Notes: generated by a model not told the origin, from the sequence alone. A stretch of DNA of 64,000 nucleotides from Falsiruegeria litorea R37 (GCF_900172225.1 NZ_FWFO01000001.1:1426001-1490000), one strand, 5' to 3'; counted from the first letter of the stretch, positions 34,400 through 43,985 are shown. Program-made: numbers and translations.

Positions 34400-35737
34400 A
34401 TGATGACGGATCTCTATCAGTCTCAACGCGCGATGCGGCAGATGCGACGTCAGGCGATGCAGCGCGGTGTTGTTGCTATTCTGGACGTTGGCAGTTCCAA
34501 AATTTCGTGCCTTGTGCTGCGCTTTGATGGCACCAGCCGACTAAGCGATGACAACTCTATTGGATCCATGGCAGGGCAGACCGGGTTCCGCGTGGTCGGG
34601 GCGGCCACCACGCGCTCGCGCGGGGTTCAATTCGGCGAAATCACCGCGATGCAGGAGACCGAGCGCGCGATCCGCACCGCGCTGCAAGCCGCACAAAAGA
34701 TGGCCGAAATCCGTGTCGATCACGTAATCGCTTGTTTCTCGGGGGCCAATCCGCGCTCTTACGGTCTGGACGCACAGATCGAGCTGGAAAGCCAAATGGT
34801 GAACGAGGCCGAGGTGGCCCGCGTGCTGAGCGCCTGTGAAGTGCCGGAGTACGGTGAGGGCCGCGAGGTACTGCATGCCCAGCCGGTGAACTTCGCCCTG
34901 GATCACCGTTCGGGGCTGAGCGATCCGCGGGGGCAATTGGGGCAGTCGTTGGCCGTTGATATGCATATGCTGACAGTCGACAGTGCTTCGATCCAAAACC
35001 TGATCCACTGCATCAAGCGCTGCGATCTGGAACTGGCGGGGATTGCATCATCGGCATACGTGTCTGGTATTTCCTCGCTGGTCGAGGATGAGCAAGAGCT
35101 TGGCGCGGCCTGTATCGACATGGGCGGCGGGTCGACCAGCATTTCGATCTTTCTGAAAAAGCACATGATCTATGCTGACAGCGTTCGGATGGGGGGCGAT
35201 CACGTCACCAGCGATATTTCGATGGGTCTGGGCGTGCCGATGGCCAATGCCGAGCGGATCAAGACGTTCTGCGGCGGGGTGCATGCCACCGGCGCTGATG
35301 ACCGCGACATGATCGACATTGGCGGCGACACCGGCGATTGGGAGCATGACCGCCGGACCGTCAGTCGGGCGGAACTGATCGGCATCATGCGGCCACGGGT
35401 CGAAGAGATCCTGGAAGAGGTCCGCGCGCGGCTGGATGCGGCCGGGTTCGACCACTTGCCCAGCCAGCAGATCGTGCTGACGGGTGGGGGCAGTCAGATC
35501 ATGGGGCTCGACGGTTTGGCCAGCCGCATTCTGGGGCAGCGCGTGCGTCTGGGGCGGCCTTTGCGCGTGCATGGCCTGCCGCAATCCGCGACGGGCCCAG
35601 GGTTTTCGAGCGCGGTAGGCCTTAGCCTCTTCGCGGCGCACCCGCAGGACGAATGGTGGGACTTCGAAATCCCTATCGACCGCTACGCGGGCCGGTCCCT
35701 CAAGCGTGCGGTGAAATGGTTCCGCGACAATTGGTGA
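34400..35737 (+). CDS. ftsA: Cell division protein FtsA
   Basis: An actin-like ATPase that tethers FtsZ to the inner membrane and recruits later divisome proteins. The 445-residue protein has phosphate 1 motif AILDVGSSKISCLVL, the 1C domain with the alpha-proteobacterial-type inserts, VDSASIQNLIHCI, phosphate 2 AACIDMGGGSTSISIF and the adenosine motif VLTGGGSQIMGL. The end RSLKRAVKWFRDNW is the amphipathic membrane-targeting helix. Two adjacent ATG codons (34400, 34403) are possible starts. It begins three bases after the ftsQ stop. Confidence 0.95.
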   Translation: MMTDLYQSQRAMRQMRRQAMQRGVVAILDVGSSKISCLVLRFDGTSRLSDDNSIGSMAGQTGFRVVGAATTRSRGVQFGEITAMQETERAIRTALQAAQKMAEIRVDHVIACFSGANPRSYGLDAQIELESQMVNEAEVARVLSACEVPEYGEGREVLHAQPVNFALDHRSGLSDPRGQLGQSLAVDMHMLTVDSASIQNLIHCIKRCDLELAGIASSAYVSGISSLVEDEQELGAACIDMGGGSTSISIFLKKHMIYADSVRMGGDHVTSDISMGLGVPMANAERIKTFCGGVHATGADDRDMIDIGGDTGDWEHDRRTVSRAELIGIMRPRVEEILEEVRARLDAAGFDHLPSQQIVLTGGGSQIMGLDGLASRILGQRVRLGRPLRVHGLPQSATGPGFSSAVGLSLFAAHPQDEWWDFEIPIDRYAGRSLKRAVKWFRDNW

Positions 35738-35740
35738 GCC

Positions 35741-36148
35741 ATGATGTGGCGGGTTGCAGCAGCGGCCGCGTGGGTGCTGGCGTCACCGGCGTCGGCGCAA
35801 ACGCTTATGCCCGCCGAGGCTTTCATTGATCTTGTTCTTGGAAAAACAATCAGGTTCGAGCATTTCAACTCGGGCCGTCTGGTCGGAGATGAGCAGTTCA
35901 TCAGCCGAACGCAGACCATTTGGAAAACGCCCGAAAAGGGTTGTGTGTTCGGTCAGTTATATGTTGATCGCGGGCGAGTTTGCTTTCTGTACGAAAACAG
36001 TGAAGACGGGCTGCCCGTGTGTTGGTGGCCGTATGACTACAATGGCGAGATCATCGTACGCCCGGTTGGCGAATTCACGCGCGGCATGCAAAGGATAGGC
36101 GGTGTTTCAGAAGCCCCTTTGACCTGCGAAACCCTTCCGATGAGCTGA
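35741..36148 (+). CDS. Hypothetical secreted protein between ftsA and ftsZ (135 aa)
   Basis: Starts three bases after ftsA, so it is probably in the same operon. A Sec signal peptide is clear (MMWRVAAAAAWVLASPASA, cleavage after ASA near residue 19). The mature chain of about 115 residues has four cysteines (in GCVFGQ, VCFLYE, VCWWPY and TCETL), which suits two disulfides in the periplasm, and several aromatic residues. I do not recognise the family. Position suggests a periplasmic factor tied to division, without direct proof. Confidence 0.75.
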   Translation: MMWRVAAAAAWVLASPASAQTLMPAEAFIDLVLGKTIRFEHFNSGRLVGDEQFISRTQTIWKTPEKGCVFGQLYVDRGRVCFLYENSEDGLPVCWWPYDYNGEIIVRPVGEFTRGMQRIGGVSEAPLTCETLPMS

Positions 36149-36492
36149 AGAAACGGCTTGCAGCCCGGAGAGTTATCCCCCAAACTGTCCACAAGGTTCA
36201 TCAGAAACCCGGCGGCAGGATGAGCAGTCGCCAATGAGAGAAATTTTTGAAACGTCCAATGCGTCCGGAGCCATTCGGAACTGTCCATTGGGCTGATTTG
36301 TGCTGCGCTCTGTGTCTTCCGCAATATCTAGCGGTAGCCGGCGAAATGCTGCTGATATCGCGCCTATACCCTCGATATTTTGGGGTTTTTCTGCGTTTTT
36401 TTGATGACGCCCCTTGCGGATCACGGTAGAGTTGTCCGTGGATAGGTAAGAAAAAAGCGCGCGCAAGCGGGCATAAAACAGGCGGACAGAGC
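36149..36492. other. 344-bp ftsZ upstream region
   Basis: No convincing gene. It should hold the ftsZ promoter or promoters. Two stretches resemble imperfect DnaA boxes, CTGTCCACA (about 36186) and CGTGGATAG (about 36437), each differing from the consensus at two positions. No clear -35/-10 pair was found. Confidence 0.5.
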
Positions 36493-38127
36493 ATGACATT
36501 GAACCTTTCGATGCCCGGTCAGGACGATTTGAAACCACGGATCACGGTCTTTGGCGTTGGTGGCGCGGGCGGCAACGCGGTCAACAACATGATCGAAAAA
36601 GAACTCGACGGGGTCGAGTTCGTGGTGGCCAACACCGACGCACAGGCGTTGCAGCAGAACCAGGCGACAAGCCGCGTCCAACTGGGCGTGAAAGTGACCG
36701 AAGGTCTGGGCGCAGGCGCCCGAGCCAGCGTTGGTGCAGCAGCAGCCGAAGAGAGCATCGAACAGATTGTCGATCACCTGGCAGGCGCGCATATGTGCTT
36801 CATCACAGCAGGTATGGGTGGCGGCACCGGTACCGGCGCGGCTCCGATCATCGCGCAAGCCGCGCGTGAGCTGGGTGTGCTGACCGTTGGCGTTGTAACC
36901 AAGCCGTTCCAGTTCGAAGGCGCCAAGCGCATGCGTCAGGCCGAAGACGGTGTTGAGGCGCTGCAAAAGGTTGTCGATACGCTGATCATCATTCCGAACC
37001 AGAACCTGTTCCGTCTGGCCAACGAAAAGACCACCTTTACCGAGGCGTTTTCGATGGCGGATGACGTTTTGTATCAGGGCGTCAAAGGCGTGACGGACCT
37101 GATGGTGCGTCCGGGCCTGATCAACCTCGACTTTGCCGACGTTCGTGCCGTGATGGACGAGATGGGCAAGGCGATGATGGGTACGGGCGAGGCCGAGGGC
37201 GAAGACCGCGCCATCCAGGCCGCCGAAAAGGCGATTGCAAACCCGCTGCTGGACGAAATCAGCCTGCGTGGCGCAAAGGGCGTTCTGATCAACATCACTG
37301 GCGCGCACGACCTGACCCTGTTCGAACTGGACGAAGCCGCCAACCGCATCCGCGAAGAGGTGGACCCGGAAGCGAACATCATCGTGGGTTCGACCCTGGA
37401 CACCAACATGGAAGGCGGCATGCGCGTTTCGGTTGTTGCAACCGGTATCGACGCCACCGAGGTTCAGGCAGATATGCCGGTTCCACGCCGCCCGATGGCC
37501 GCGCCGTTGAAGCAAAAGGTTTCGGCAGAAGAACCTGCACCCGCTCCGGCACCTGCTCCGGTCGCTGAAGCACCGCTGACGCTGGAAACGCCTGCAGCTG
37601 CTCCGGTTGCTGAAGTGGCTGAAGAACCCAGCCTGTTCTCCGGCATGGGCGTCGAGGAAGTTGCAGCGCAGGATCTGGGCGAAGACATCTTTGAGCCAGA
37701 AGAGCCCGAGCTGCTGAACGACGATGGCCTGCCGCCCCCGGCTTACCAGCCGCAGGTTGCAGCTTTTGAACCGCGCCACGAAGAGGTGGAGAACGAGGCC
37801 GAAGCCTTTGTCGCTCCGCGTGCACCAGCACCCGGCACCCCGTCGCCCGAAGCGATGCAGCGCTTGCAGGCCGCCGCGCAAAAGGCACCGTCTGCTCCGC
37901 AGCAGGGCATGGCGCCCGCAGCTGCCGCAGCGCCGGAAAAGGGTCGTTTCGGCTTTAATCGCCTGATTGATCGGATGACCGGACACGCCGCAGACACTCC
38001 GACCGCGCAGGTTCGTCAACAACCTATGATGCGCCAAGCTGACGCAACGGCACCTGCTCCGGTTGAGAGTGACCCCGAACAGGACCGCATCGAAATTCCC
38101 GCGTTCCTGCGTCGTCAAGCAAACTGA
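36493..38127 (+). CDS. ftsZ: Cell division protein FtsZ
   Basis: Tubulin-like GTPase that forms the Z ring. The 544-residue protein has the GTPase domain (about 12-315) with [12 protein letters not shown], the tubulin signature [11 protein letters not shown], and the T7-loop region [11 protein letters not shown] with the catalytic aspartates. A long intrinsically disordered linker (about 325-525), rich in Ala, Pro and Glu, follows, and the C-terminal conserved peptide [11 protein letters not shown] binds FtsA. The long linker is normal for alphaproteobacteria. It is followed by an intrinsic terminator. Confidence 0.98.
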   Translation: MTLNLSMPGQDDLKPRITVFGVGGAGGNAVNNMIEKELDGVEFVVANTDAQALQQNQATSRVQLGVKVTEGLGAGARASVGAAAAEESIEQIVDHLAGAHMCFITAGMGGGTGTGAAPIIAQAARELGVLTVGVVTKPFQFEGAKRMRQAEDGVEALQKVVDTLIIIPNQNLFRLANEKTTFTEAFSMADDVLYQGVKGVTDLMVRPGLINLDFADVRAVMDEMGKAMMGTGEAEGEDRAIQAAEKAIANPLLDEISLRGAKGVLINITGAHDLTLFELDEAANRIREEVDPEANIIVGSTLDTNMEGGMRVSVVATGIDATEVQADMPVPRRPMAAPLKQKVSAEEPAPAPAPAPVAEAPLTLETPAAAPVAEVAEEPSLFSGMGVEEVAAQDLGEDIFEPEEPELLNDDGLPPPAYQPQVAAFEPRHEEVENEAEAFVAPRAPAPGTPSPEAMQRLQAAAQKAPSAPQQGMAPAAAAAPEKGRFGFNRLIDRMTGHAADTPTAQVRQQPMMRQADATAPAPVESDPEQDRIEIPAFLRRQAN

Positions 38128-38146
38128 TAGCGGTCACAAAATTGGT

Positions 38147-38180
38147 AAAAAGGGCCACCTTGGGGTGGCCTTTTTCTTTT
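38147..38180 (+). terminator. Intrinsic terminator after ftsZ
   Basis: GGCCACC (38153-38159) pairs with GGTGGCC (38164-38170) around TTGG; flanking A and T runs extend the stem, and TTTTTCTTTT follows. It lies 20 bases after the ftsZ stop and separates ftsZ from lpxC. Confidence 0.9.
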
Positions 38181-38329
38181 GTTTTACAGACGGATAATGG
38201 TTAATAGGCAGGGTTTCGCCTATCTGTTACAATGATGTTTCATTCGGTTACAAAGATTGAGTTGAGCCTGAGCCGTGCCTCCCTTACCTCAGGATCAACA
38301 CAGCGCATGGGGACGCTGGAAGCTGCTCG

Positions 38330-39262
38330 ATGAGGCACGGTTTGCAAAATACGCTCAAAACCTCGGTAACCTTCAAGGGTGTTGGCCTGCACGGCGGCGC
38401 CCCTGTCAAAATGGTTCTCAAGCCCGCGGCAGCAGGGCACGGTATCTGGTTCAAGCGGACCGATATCGAGGTGGGCGATGCAATGATCCCGGCAATCTAC
38501 GATCTGGTCGAGCGCACGCCGCTGTGCACCAAGCTGGTGAATGGTGCAGGCGTGACGCTTTCAACGATCGAACACATCATGGCAGCCCTGGCCGGTTGTG
38601 GCATCCACAACGCGCTGATTGAAATTGACGGACCCGAAGTGCCGATCATGGACGGCTCGTCGGTCGAGTTTGTACGCGGCATCATGGCCAAGGGCGTGCG
38701 TCAGCAGGCCGCTCCGGTTCTGGCCTATGAGGTTCTCAAGCCCGTCACCGTAGAAAAGGACGGCGCAAAGGCGACACTGCTGCCGTCGAACCGTTTGGAA
38801 ATCGAATTTCACATCGACTTTGCCGACCCCGCAATCGGCCGTCAGAGCAAGACGCTGGACATGCGCAACGGCACTTTTGCCCGCGAGTTGAGCGACAGTC
38901 GCACCTTCTGCCGTCAGGCAGATGTCGATGCGATGCATGAAAACGGTCTGGCCCTGGGTGGTACACTGGAAAATGCGGTGGTCGTGGACGGCGACGACGT
39001 CCTGAGCCCCGGTGGCTTCCGTCACGCAGACGAGGCCGTGCGCCACAAGATGCTGGACGCGCTTGGCGATCTCTATCTGGCCGGTGGCCCTCTGCTGGGT
39101 CACTATGTCGGTGAACGCGCTGGTCACTCTTTGACCAACACTCTGCTGCGCAAGCTTTTTGCGACACCCGGTGCTGTGCGCCCGGTTCTGTGCGACGCCG
39201 AAACTGCCGAGCGTTTGCCCGGTCAAGGCCTGATCTGGGCTGAAATTCCCCAGGTCGCCTGA
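38330..39262 (+). CDS. lpxC: UDP-3-O-acyl-N-acetylglucosamine deacetylase LpxC
   Basis: Zinc amidase that catalyses the committed step of lipid A synthesis. The 310-residue protein has GVGLHGGAPVKMVLKPA near the N-terminus, the zinc ligand His82 in STIEHIMAAL, and the C-terminal HKMLDALGDLYLAG with the second zinc His and Asp. The catalytic histidine is in AGHSLTN. The position after ftsZ is the classical one. It is preceded by a terminator and a 150-bp gap, so it has its own promoter. Confidence 0.97.
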   Translation: MRHGLQNTLKTSVTFKGVGLHGGAPVKMVLKPAAAGHGIWFKRTDIEVGDAMIPAIYDLVERTPLCTKLVNGAGVTLSTIEHIMAALAGCGIHNALIEIDGPEVPIMDGSSVEFVRGIMAKGVRQQAAPVLAYEVLKPVTVEKDGAKATLLPSNRLEIEFHIDFADPAIGRQSKTLDMRNGTFARELSDSRTFCRQADVDAMHENGLALGGTLENAVVVDGDDVLSPGGFRHADEAVRHKMLDALGDLYLAGGPLLGHYVGERAGHSLTNTLLRKLFATPGAVRPVLCDAETAERLPGQGLIWAEIPQVA

Positions 39263-39402
39263 AAGACCCCTTCCGGTTCCGCCCTCTGATCACGGCTCTT
39301 TTTCTCAACAAGTCGTTAAGGCGTTTTGCAGCGGAAATTAATGTGCTAGACCGAAGCTCAGTCGGGGGAACCGACACGGCAAGACGACAAGGATGAGCGA
39401 GT

Positions 39403-40254
39403 ATGATCGGCGGCAAGGTGGGGGCCAGGGTTGTTGGTGCACTTCTTCTTACGGCTTTTCTGGCCTCTTGTGGGATCGGCGGGCGAGGGGCAGCAGATCG
39501 CAGTCAAGATTTGGACGGGTTCGGGCCCGAGCAGATCTTTGAGCGCGGCGAGTTTGAACTGGCGCAGTCACGTACCGAAGATGCGGCCTGGTATTTCTCG
39601 GAAATCGAACGTCTTTATCCCTATTCCAACTGGGCCAAGCGCGCCTTGATCATGCAGGCCTTTGCCTATCATTCAGGCAAAGACTATCCCGAAAGCCGGG
39701 CTGCCGCGCAGCGCTACATCGACTTTTATCCAGCAGACGAAGACGCGGCCTATGCGCAGTATCTTTTGGCGCTGAGCTACTATGACCAGATCGACGAGGT
39801 TGGACGCGACCAGGGCCTGACGTTCCAGGCGCTGCAGGCACTGCGCACCGTGATCGAGGTCTACCCCGACAGCGAATATGCCACCTCGGCGATTCTGAAG
39901 TTTGACCTGGCCTTTGATCATCTCGCTGCCAAGGAGATGGAAATCGGGCGCTACTACCTGCGTCGCGATCACTACACTGCGGCCATCAACCGGTTCCGCG
40001 TTGTGGTCGAGGATTTCCAGACGACCACCCACACCGCAGAGGCGCTGCATCGTCTGGTCGAGGCATATCTTTCGCTGGGTCTGATAAACGAAGCGCAGAC
40101 CGCAGGCGCTATTCTGGGCTACAACTATCGCTCGTCCGAATGGTACGAGAGCAGCTACACGCTGTTGACGGCTGCCGGGCTGAAGCTCAAAGATCGTGGC
40201 AACAACTGGCTGAGCCAGATCTATCGTCAATCGATCAAGGGCGAATGGCTGTAA
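39403..40254 (+). CDS. bamD: Outer membrane assembly lipoprotein BamD
   Basis: Essential lipoprotein of the BAM complex that inserts beta-barrel proteins in the outer membrane. The 283-residue precursor has a lipoprotein signal with lipobox LASC (Cys23). A series of tetratricopeptide repeats follows: EQIFERGEFELAQSRTEDAAWYFSEIERLYPYS (quoted in part), SGKDYPESRAAAQRYIDFYP, LTFQALQALRTVIEVYPDSEYA and HYTAAINRFRVVVEDFQTTTH. These match BamD/ComL. recN follows after 24 bases, a common alphaproteobacterial pairing. Confidence 0.95.
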   Translation: MIGGKVGARVVGALLLTAFLASCGIGGRGAADRSQDLDGFGPEQIFERGEFELAQSRTEDAAWYFSEIERLYPYSNWAKRALIMQAFAYHSGKDYPESRAAAQRYIDFYPADEDAAYAQYLLALSYYDQIDEVGRDQGLTFQALQALRTVIEVYPDSEYATSAILKFDLAFDHLAAKEMEIGRYYLRRDHYTAAINRFRVVVEDFQTTTHTAEALHRLVEAYLSLGLINEAQTAGAILGYNYRSSEWYESSYTLLTAAGLKLKDRGNNWLSQIYRQSIKGEWL

Positions 40255-40278
40255 AGCCCGCTGTGACGGGACCGAACC

Positions 40279-41928
40279 ATGCTGCGCGCACTTGATATCC
40301 GTGACATGTTGATCATTGACCGGCTGGAGCTTGCGTTCCAACCGGGGCTCAACGTGCTGACCGGCGAAACTGGTGCCGGCAAGTCTATCCTGCTGGATTC
40401 GTTGGGGTTTGTTCTGGGGTGGCGGGGACGGGCCGAATTGGTGCGTCAAGGCGCCGAGCAGGGCGAAGTGGTTGCCGAATTCGACTTGCCCGATGGGCAT
40501 CCCGCGCATGACATTCTGGCAGAGGCCGGTTTGCCGGGTGGCCAAGAGCTGATCCTGCGTCGCGTGAACCTGGCGGATGGTCGAAAGACGGCTTGGGTCA
40601 ATGACAGGCGTTGTTCAGGCGAAGTGCTGCGTGCACTATCTGAAACGCTGATTGAGCTGCACGGACAGCATGACGACCGAGGTTTGCTGAACCCTCGCGG
40701 ACACAGGGCCATGTTGGACGCTTTTGCTCGCCTTGATGGCCGGTTGGCAGAGGTGCGGGCGGCTTGGACACAGGCGGCCAAGGCGCGCAAGACGGTTGAG
40801 GCCACCCAGGCCGCGCTGGACGCGGTGCGCGCCGAAGAAGAATTCCTGCGCCACGCTGTGGCTGAACTGGATCAATTGGATCCCATGCCAGGTGAGGATG
40901 CCGATCTGGATGCGCGCCGTCGGCTGATGCAGGGTGCAGAGAAGATCAGGGATGACGTGGCGCGGGCCTTTGCTCTGCTGAGCGGTGAAGGGGCCGAGGG
41001 TGCCATGGGTGATGCGCTGAGGTGGCTGGAAGGCGTCACAGCCGAGGCCGGTGGGCAGCTTGAAGAGCCGATTGCAGCGCTTGGTCGCGCGATGATCGAG
41101 CTGGGTGAGGCGCAAAACGGCGTCGAAACCTGTCTGAACGCGTTGGAGTTCAATCCGTCAGAGTTGGAGGCTGCCGAGGAGCGCCTGTTTGCGATCCGGG
41201 CTTTGGCCCGCAAACACGATGTCTTGCCGGATGAACTGGGCGATTACGCGGACACCCTGCGCGGCAAGCTGAACGCGCTCGAGGCCGGGGATGCGGACCT
41301 GGAACAGCAGAAGGCAGATTTGGCGGCGGCAGAAGCAGCTTTTGACGTTGCGGCGGCAGCGTTGACAGAGGCGCGGACAGAGGCCGCCGGGCGTTTGGAT
41401 GCGGCAGTGATGGGCGAGTTGGCGCCGCTCAAGATGGAACGCGCAGTTTTCGAGACCAAGATCACTGAAGGTGAGGCAGGGCCCGAGGGTCGTGATGCGG
41501 TGGCCTTTACAGTCGCCACGAACCCCGGTGCGCCTGCGGGGCCGCTCAACAAGATTGCTTCGGGCGGGGAACTCAGTCGCTTTCTGCTGGCGCTCAAGGT
41601 CTGCCTGACCGGCGATGACAGCGCCCGGACGATGATCTTTGATGAGATCGACCGCGGGGTTGGGGGGGCTACGGCAGATGCCGTTGGGCGACGCCTGGCC
41701 TCACTTGCTGATGGTGGCCAGGTGCTGGTCGTGACCCATTCACCGCAGGTAGCGGCGCAAGGGCAACACCATTGGCGTGTGCAGAAGCAGGTGCAGAACG
41801 ACGTCACCTTGTCGACCGTGGTGCCCTTGTCTCGGGACGAGCGCGTGGACGAGATTGCGCGCATGGTTGCGGGGGACACAATCACTCAAGAAGCACGCGC
41901 CGCGGCCAAGGCGCTGCTGACATCTTGA
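40279..41928 (+). CDS. recN: DNA repair protein RecN
   Basis: SMC-like ATPase that acts early in double-strand break repair. The 549-residue protein has the Walker A loop TGETGAGKSILLDSL (about 34-48), a coiled-coil middle rich in Ala, Glu and Leu (about 155-380), the signature SGGELSRFLLALK and Walker B MIFDEIDRGVGG, then the D-loop and VVTHSPQVAAQ. The start at 40279 gives MLRALDIRDMLIIDRLELAF, as in the family. Confidence 0.96.
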   Translation: MLRALDIRDMLIIDRLELAFQPGLNVLTGETGAGKSILLDSLGFVLGWRGRAELVRQGAEQGEVVAEFDLPDGHPAHDILAEAGLPGGQELILRRVNLADGRKTAWVNDRRCSGEVLRALSETLIELHGQHDDRGLLNPRGHRAMLDAFARLDGRLAEVRAAWTQAAKARKTVEATQAALDAVRAEEEFLRHAVAELDQLDPMPGEDADLDARRRLMQGAEKIRDDVARAFALLSGEGAEGAMGDALRWLEGVTAEAGGQLEEPIAALGRAMIELGEAQNGVETCLNALEFNPSELEAAEERLFAIRALARKHDVLPDELGDYADTLRGKLNALEAGDADLEQQKADLAAAEAAFDVAAAALTEARTEAAGRLDAAVMGELAPLKMERAVFETKITEGEAGPEGRDAVAFTVATNPGAPAGPLNKIASGGELSRFLLALKVCLTGDDSARTMIFDEIDRGVGGATADAVGRRLASLADGGQVLVVTHSPQVAAQGQHHWRVQKQVQNDVTLSTVVPLSRDERVDEIARMVAGDTITQEARAAAKALLTS

Positions 41929-41941
41929 TTGCGCAAGGTGA

Positions 41942-42039
41942 GGGGGAGGCACTCCCGCGCCCGCGCCAACCTGACTGCGTCAGCTCAGCGAGCGGCCTTG
42001 GGCCGGGCGCCTCGCCTACCGGGTCGGCGCGGTTGCGTT
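41942..42039 (+). repeat. Structured intergenic repeat, copy R2
   Basis: Order of modules: GGGGAGGCACTCCCGC, an internal hairpin CTGAC-TGC-GTCAG (41971-41983), TTGGGCCGGGC (41998-42008) and GGTTGCGTT (42031-42039). All occur in the same order in R4 (52241-52329), where the internal hairpin has a different sequence. R2 faces copy R3 in inverted orientation, both between recN and the ClC gene. Confidence 0.6.
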
Positions 42040-42060
42040 CAGCGCGCTTGTTTCTTTAAA

Positions 42061-42148
42061 AGCGCCAACCGCCGAGCGTAGCGAGGCCCGGCCCAACGGG
42101 AGGAGATGCCCCGGCAGGGGCGTTGACGACGGGCGGGAGTGCCCCCGT
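42061..42148 (-). repeat. Structured intergenic repeat, copy R3
   Basis: On the minus strand it reads CTCCCGCCCGTCGTCAA (42139-42123), hairpin GCCCC-TGCC-GGGGC, CTCCTCCCGTTGGGCCGGGC (42105-42086), then a CTCGCTACGCTCG-type hairpin and GGTTGGCG. The 17- and 20-base blocks are identical to those of R4 at 52249-52265 and 52285-52304. Confidence 0.75.
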
Positions 42149-42299
42149 TTCCAAGCGTAACGATGTCACCAGACAAAATTGGCTCTTGGGTAGTATATCG
42201 AAAACTATGACGCCTTTCCGGCGACTTCCTGCGGGAATTCGGCTTTTCTGTTAACCTTGAGTGTCCTACACAGGGTTAAATGACGACCTGAGGTCACGC

Positions 42300-43985
42300 A
42301 TGACCCCATCTACCCGAACACTTCTGCAGCAGCAGTTGCGACAGGCCACAGCTGCCATCAAGGACGGCTGGCGTGTGATGCGCCATCGTGGCCCGAGCCA
42401 GATCCAGTTCTGGTTCATCGCGCTTGCAATCGGCATTGTCGCCGGTTTTGCAGCGCTTTTCTTTCGCAAGGGGATCAACGCGCTCCAAGCCGCGCTTTAT
42501 GGGACCGAAGATGTGCAGTTCCTGCACAGCTTTGCCGAGCAACTGCCGTGGTACTGGGTACTGTTGATTCCTATCGCTGGCGGTCTGATCGTTGGCATCA
42601 TCCTGCATAATTTTACCGAGGACGGCCGGGTTCGCTCGGTTGCAGATGTGATCGAAGGGGCTGCCATCACCGACGGGCGGGTTGAAAAGAAGGCCGGGAT
42701 CGCCTCGATGTTCGCCTCGCTCATCACGCTCAGCTCAGGCGGCTCAACGGGACGCGAGGGGCCAGTGGTGCATATGGCGGGCGTGGTGTCGACCTGGGTC
42801 AGCGACAGGATCCACGCAGACGGGATCACCGGGCGCGATCTATTGGGTTGCGCGGTGGCCGCCGCCGTTTCAGCCAGCTTCAACGCCCCAATTGCCGGGG
42901 CGCTCTTTGCGCTTGAAGTTGTCCTGCGCCACTTTGCAGTTCACGCCTTTGCACCCATCGTGATTGCGGCTGTGGCGGGAACGGTGATCAACCGTCTAGA
43001 GTTCGGCGACGTCACCGAGTTTGTGCTCAACACACCCGGATCGCTCAAGTTTTATGTCGAGCTGCCGGCCTTCCTGCTATTGGGGCTGTTGTGCGGTGTT
43101 ATCGCGGTTGTCCTGATGCGGTCGATCTTTCTCGCCGAAGACTTGGCCAATCACCTTCAGGACAAGTTCACTATTCCCCGTTGGATACGTCCGGCAATTT
43201 CGGGCGCGATGCTGGGGGGGCTGGCGATCTGGTTCCCACATATCATCGGCGTTGGGTATGAGACGACGACCCTGGCTCTGAGTGGCGATCTGCTGCTGCA
43301 CAACGCGATCATCTTTGCGGTGTTGAAAACAGTGGCCGTGGCCATCACCTTTGGCGGGCGCATGGGGGGCGGGGTGTTTTCGCCGTCGCTGATGATCGGG
43401 GCGCTGTCGGGGCTGGCCTTTGGCCTGATCGCCACCGGCCTGCTGCCGGACGTGTCGGGGACCCACACGCTCTATGCTTTTGCCGGGATGGGGGCTGTTG
43501 CAGCCGCTGTTTTGGGTGCACCGATTTCCACCACGCTGATCGTGTTCGAACTGACCGGAGACTGGCAGATCGGGATCGCGGTGATGGTGTCGGTATCGAT
43601 GTCCACTGCCTTGGCTTCGCGCCTCGTGGACCGTTCGTTCTTTCTGACGCAGCTGGAGCGCCGCAACATCCACCTGGCGGCAGGCCCGCAGGCCTATCTG
43701 CTGGCGATGATGCGCTGTTCAACCGTGATGCGCGCGCTGGATGACCCGCGCTGCGCCGATATTGACGCCTGCGAGCAGATGATCGGCGAGGGGCTGTGTG
43801 TCGAGGCCAACGCCACGCTCGAGGCTGCGATGCCCTACTTTGACCGGGCTGATGTGCCCTTTGTTCCGGTCGTCGTGCACAAGGAGGGGCTGCCGCCCAA
43901 GCTGGTGGGCGCATTGTTCCACATCGACGCGCTAAAGGCGTACAACCGGGCGTTGGCGGCCACGGCGGCTGAAGAGCACTCGTAA
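42300..43985 (+). CDS. ClC-family chloride channel or transporter with C-terminal CBS-like region
   Basis: A 561-residue membrane protein with about 12 hydrophobic segments and the ClC filter motifs: GGSTGREGPVVHM (about 147-159, with the gating Glu153 of GREGP) and GRMGGGVFSPSLMIGA for the GxFxP segment. Residues after about 450 form a soluble CBS-like domain. The position matching the internal proton glutamate of E. coli ClcA (Glu203 in FIIEEM) appears as valine (FALEVV, Val207), so proton coupling may be altered. I chose the ATG at 42300, with GAGG seven bases upstream, over a GTG at 42261. Confidence 0.9.
   Translation: MTPSTRTLLQQQLRQATAAIKDGWRVMRHRGPSQIQFWFIALAIGIVAGFAALFFRKGINALQAALYGTEDVQFLHSFAEQLPWYWVLLIPIAGGLIVGIILHNFTEDGRVRSVADVIEGAAITDGRVEKKAGIASMFASLITLSSGGSTGREGPVVHMAGVVSTWVSDRIHADGITGRDLLGCAVAAAVSASFNAPIAGALFALEVVLRHFAVHAFAPIVIAAVAGTVINRLEFGDVTEFVLNTPGSLKFYVELPAFLLLGLLCGVIAVVLMRSIFLAEDLANHLQDKFTIPRWIRPAISGAMLGGLAIWFPHIIGVGYETTTLALSGDLLLHNAIIFAVLKTVAVAITFGGRMGGGVFSPSLMIGALSGLAFGLIATGLLPDVSGTHTLYAFAGMGAVAAAVLGAPISTTLIVFELTGDWQIGIAVMVSVSMSTALASRLVDRSFFLTQLERRNIHLAAGPQAYLLAMMRCSTVMRALDDPRCADIDACEQMIGEGLCVEANATLEAAMPYFDRADVPFVPVVVHKEGLPPKLVGALFHIDALKAYNRALAATAAEEHS

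Larger units (their letters stand above)
41929..42299. other. 371-bp gap between recN and the ClC gene
   Basis: It is filled mainly by repeat copies R2 and R3 in inverted orientation (41942-42148). The remaining 150 bases, less GC-rich, should hold the promoter of the ClC gene. A TTAACC-containing stretch near 42250 is present, but no clear promoter was found. Confidence 0.6.

Noticed and set aside
36186-36445. DnaA-box-like sequences upstream of ftsZ
   Set aside because: Each has two mismatches to the consensus, so they are too weak to call; mentioned only in the description of the gap.
36173-36538. Open frames on both strands between the secreted protein gene and ftsZ
   Set aside because: No homology-like features, stop-poor by composition only, and they overlap the start of ftsZ.
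36421-38118. Long open frame antisense to ftsZ
   Set aside because: It is a reading shadow of ftsZ, with Cys/His/Arg-rich nonsense composition.
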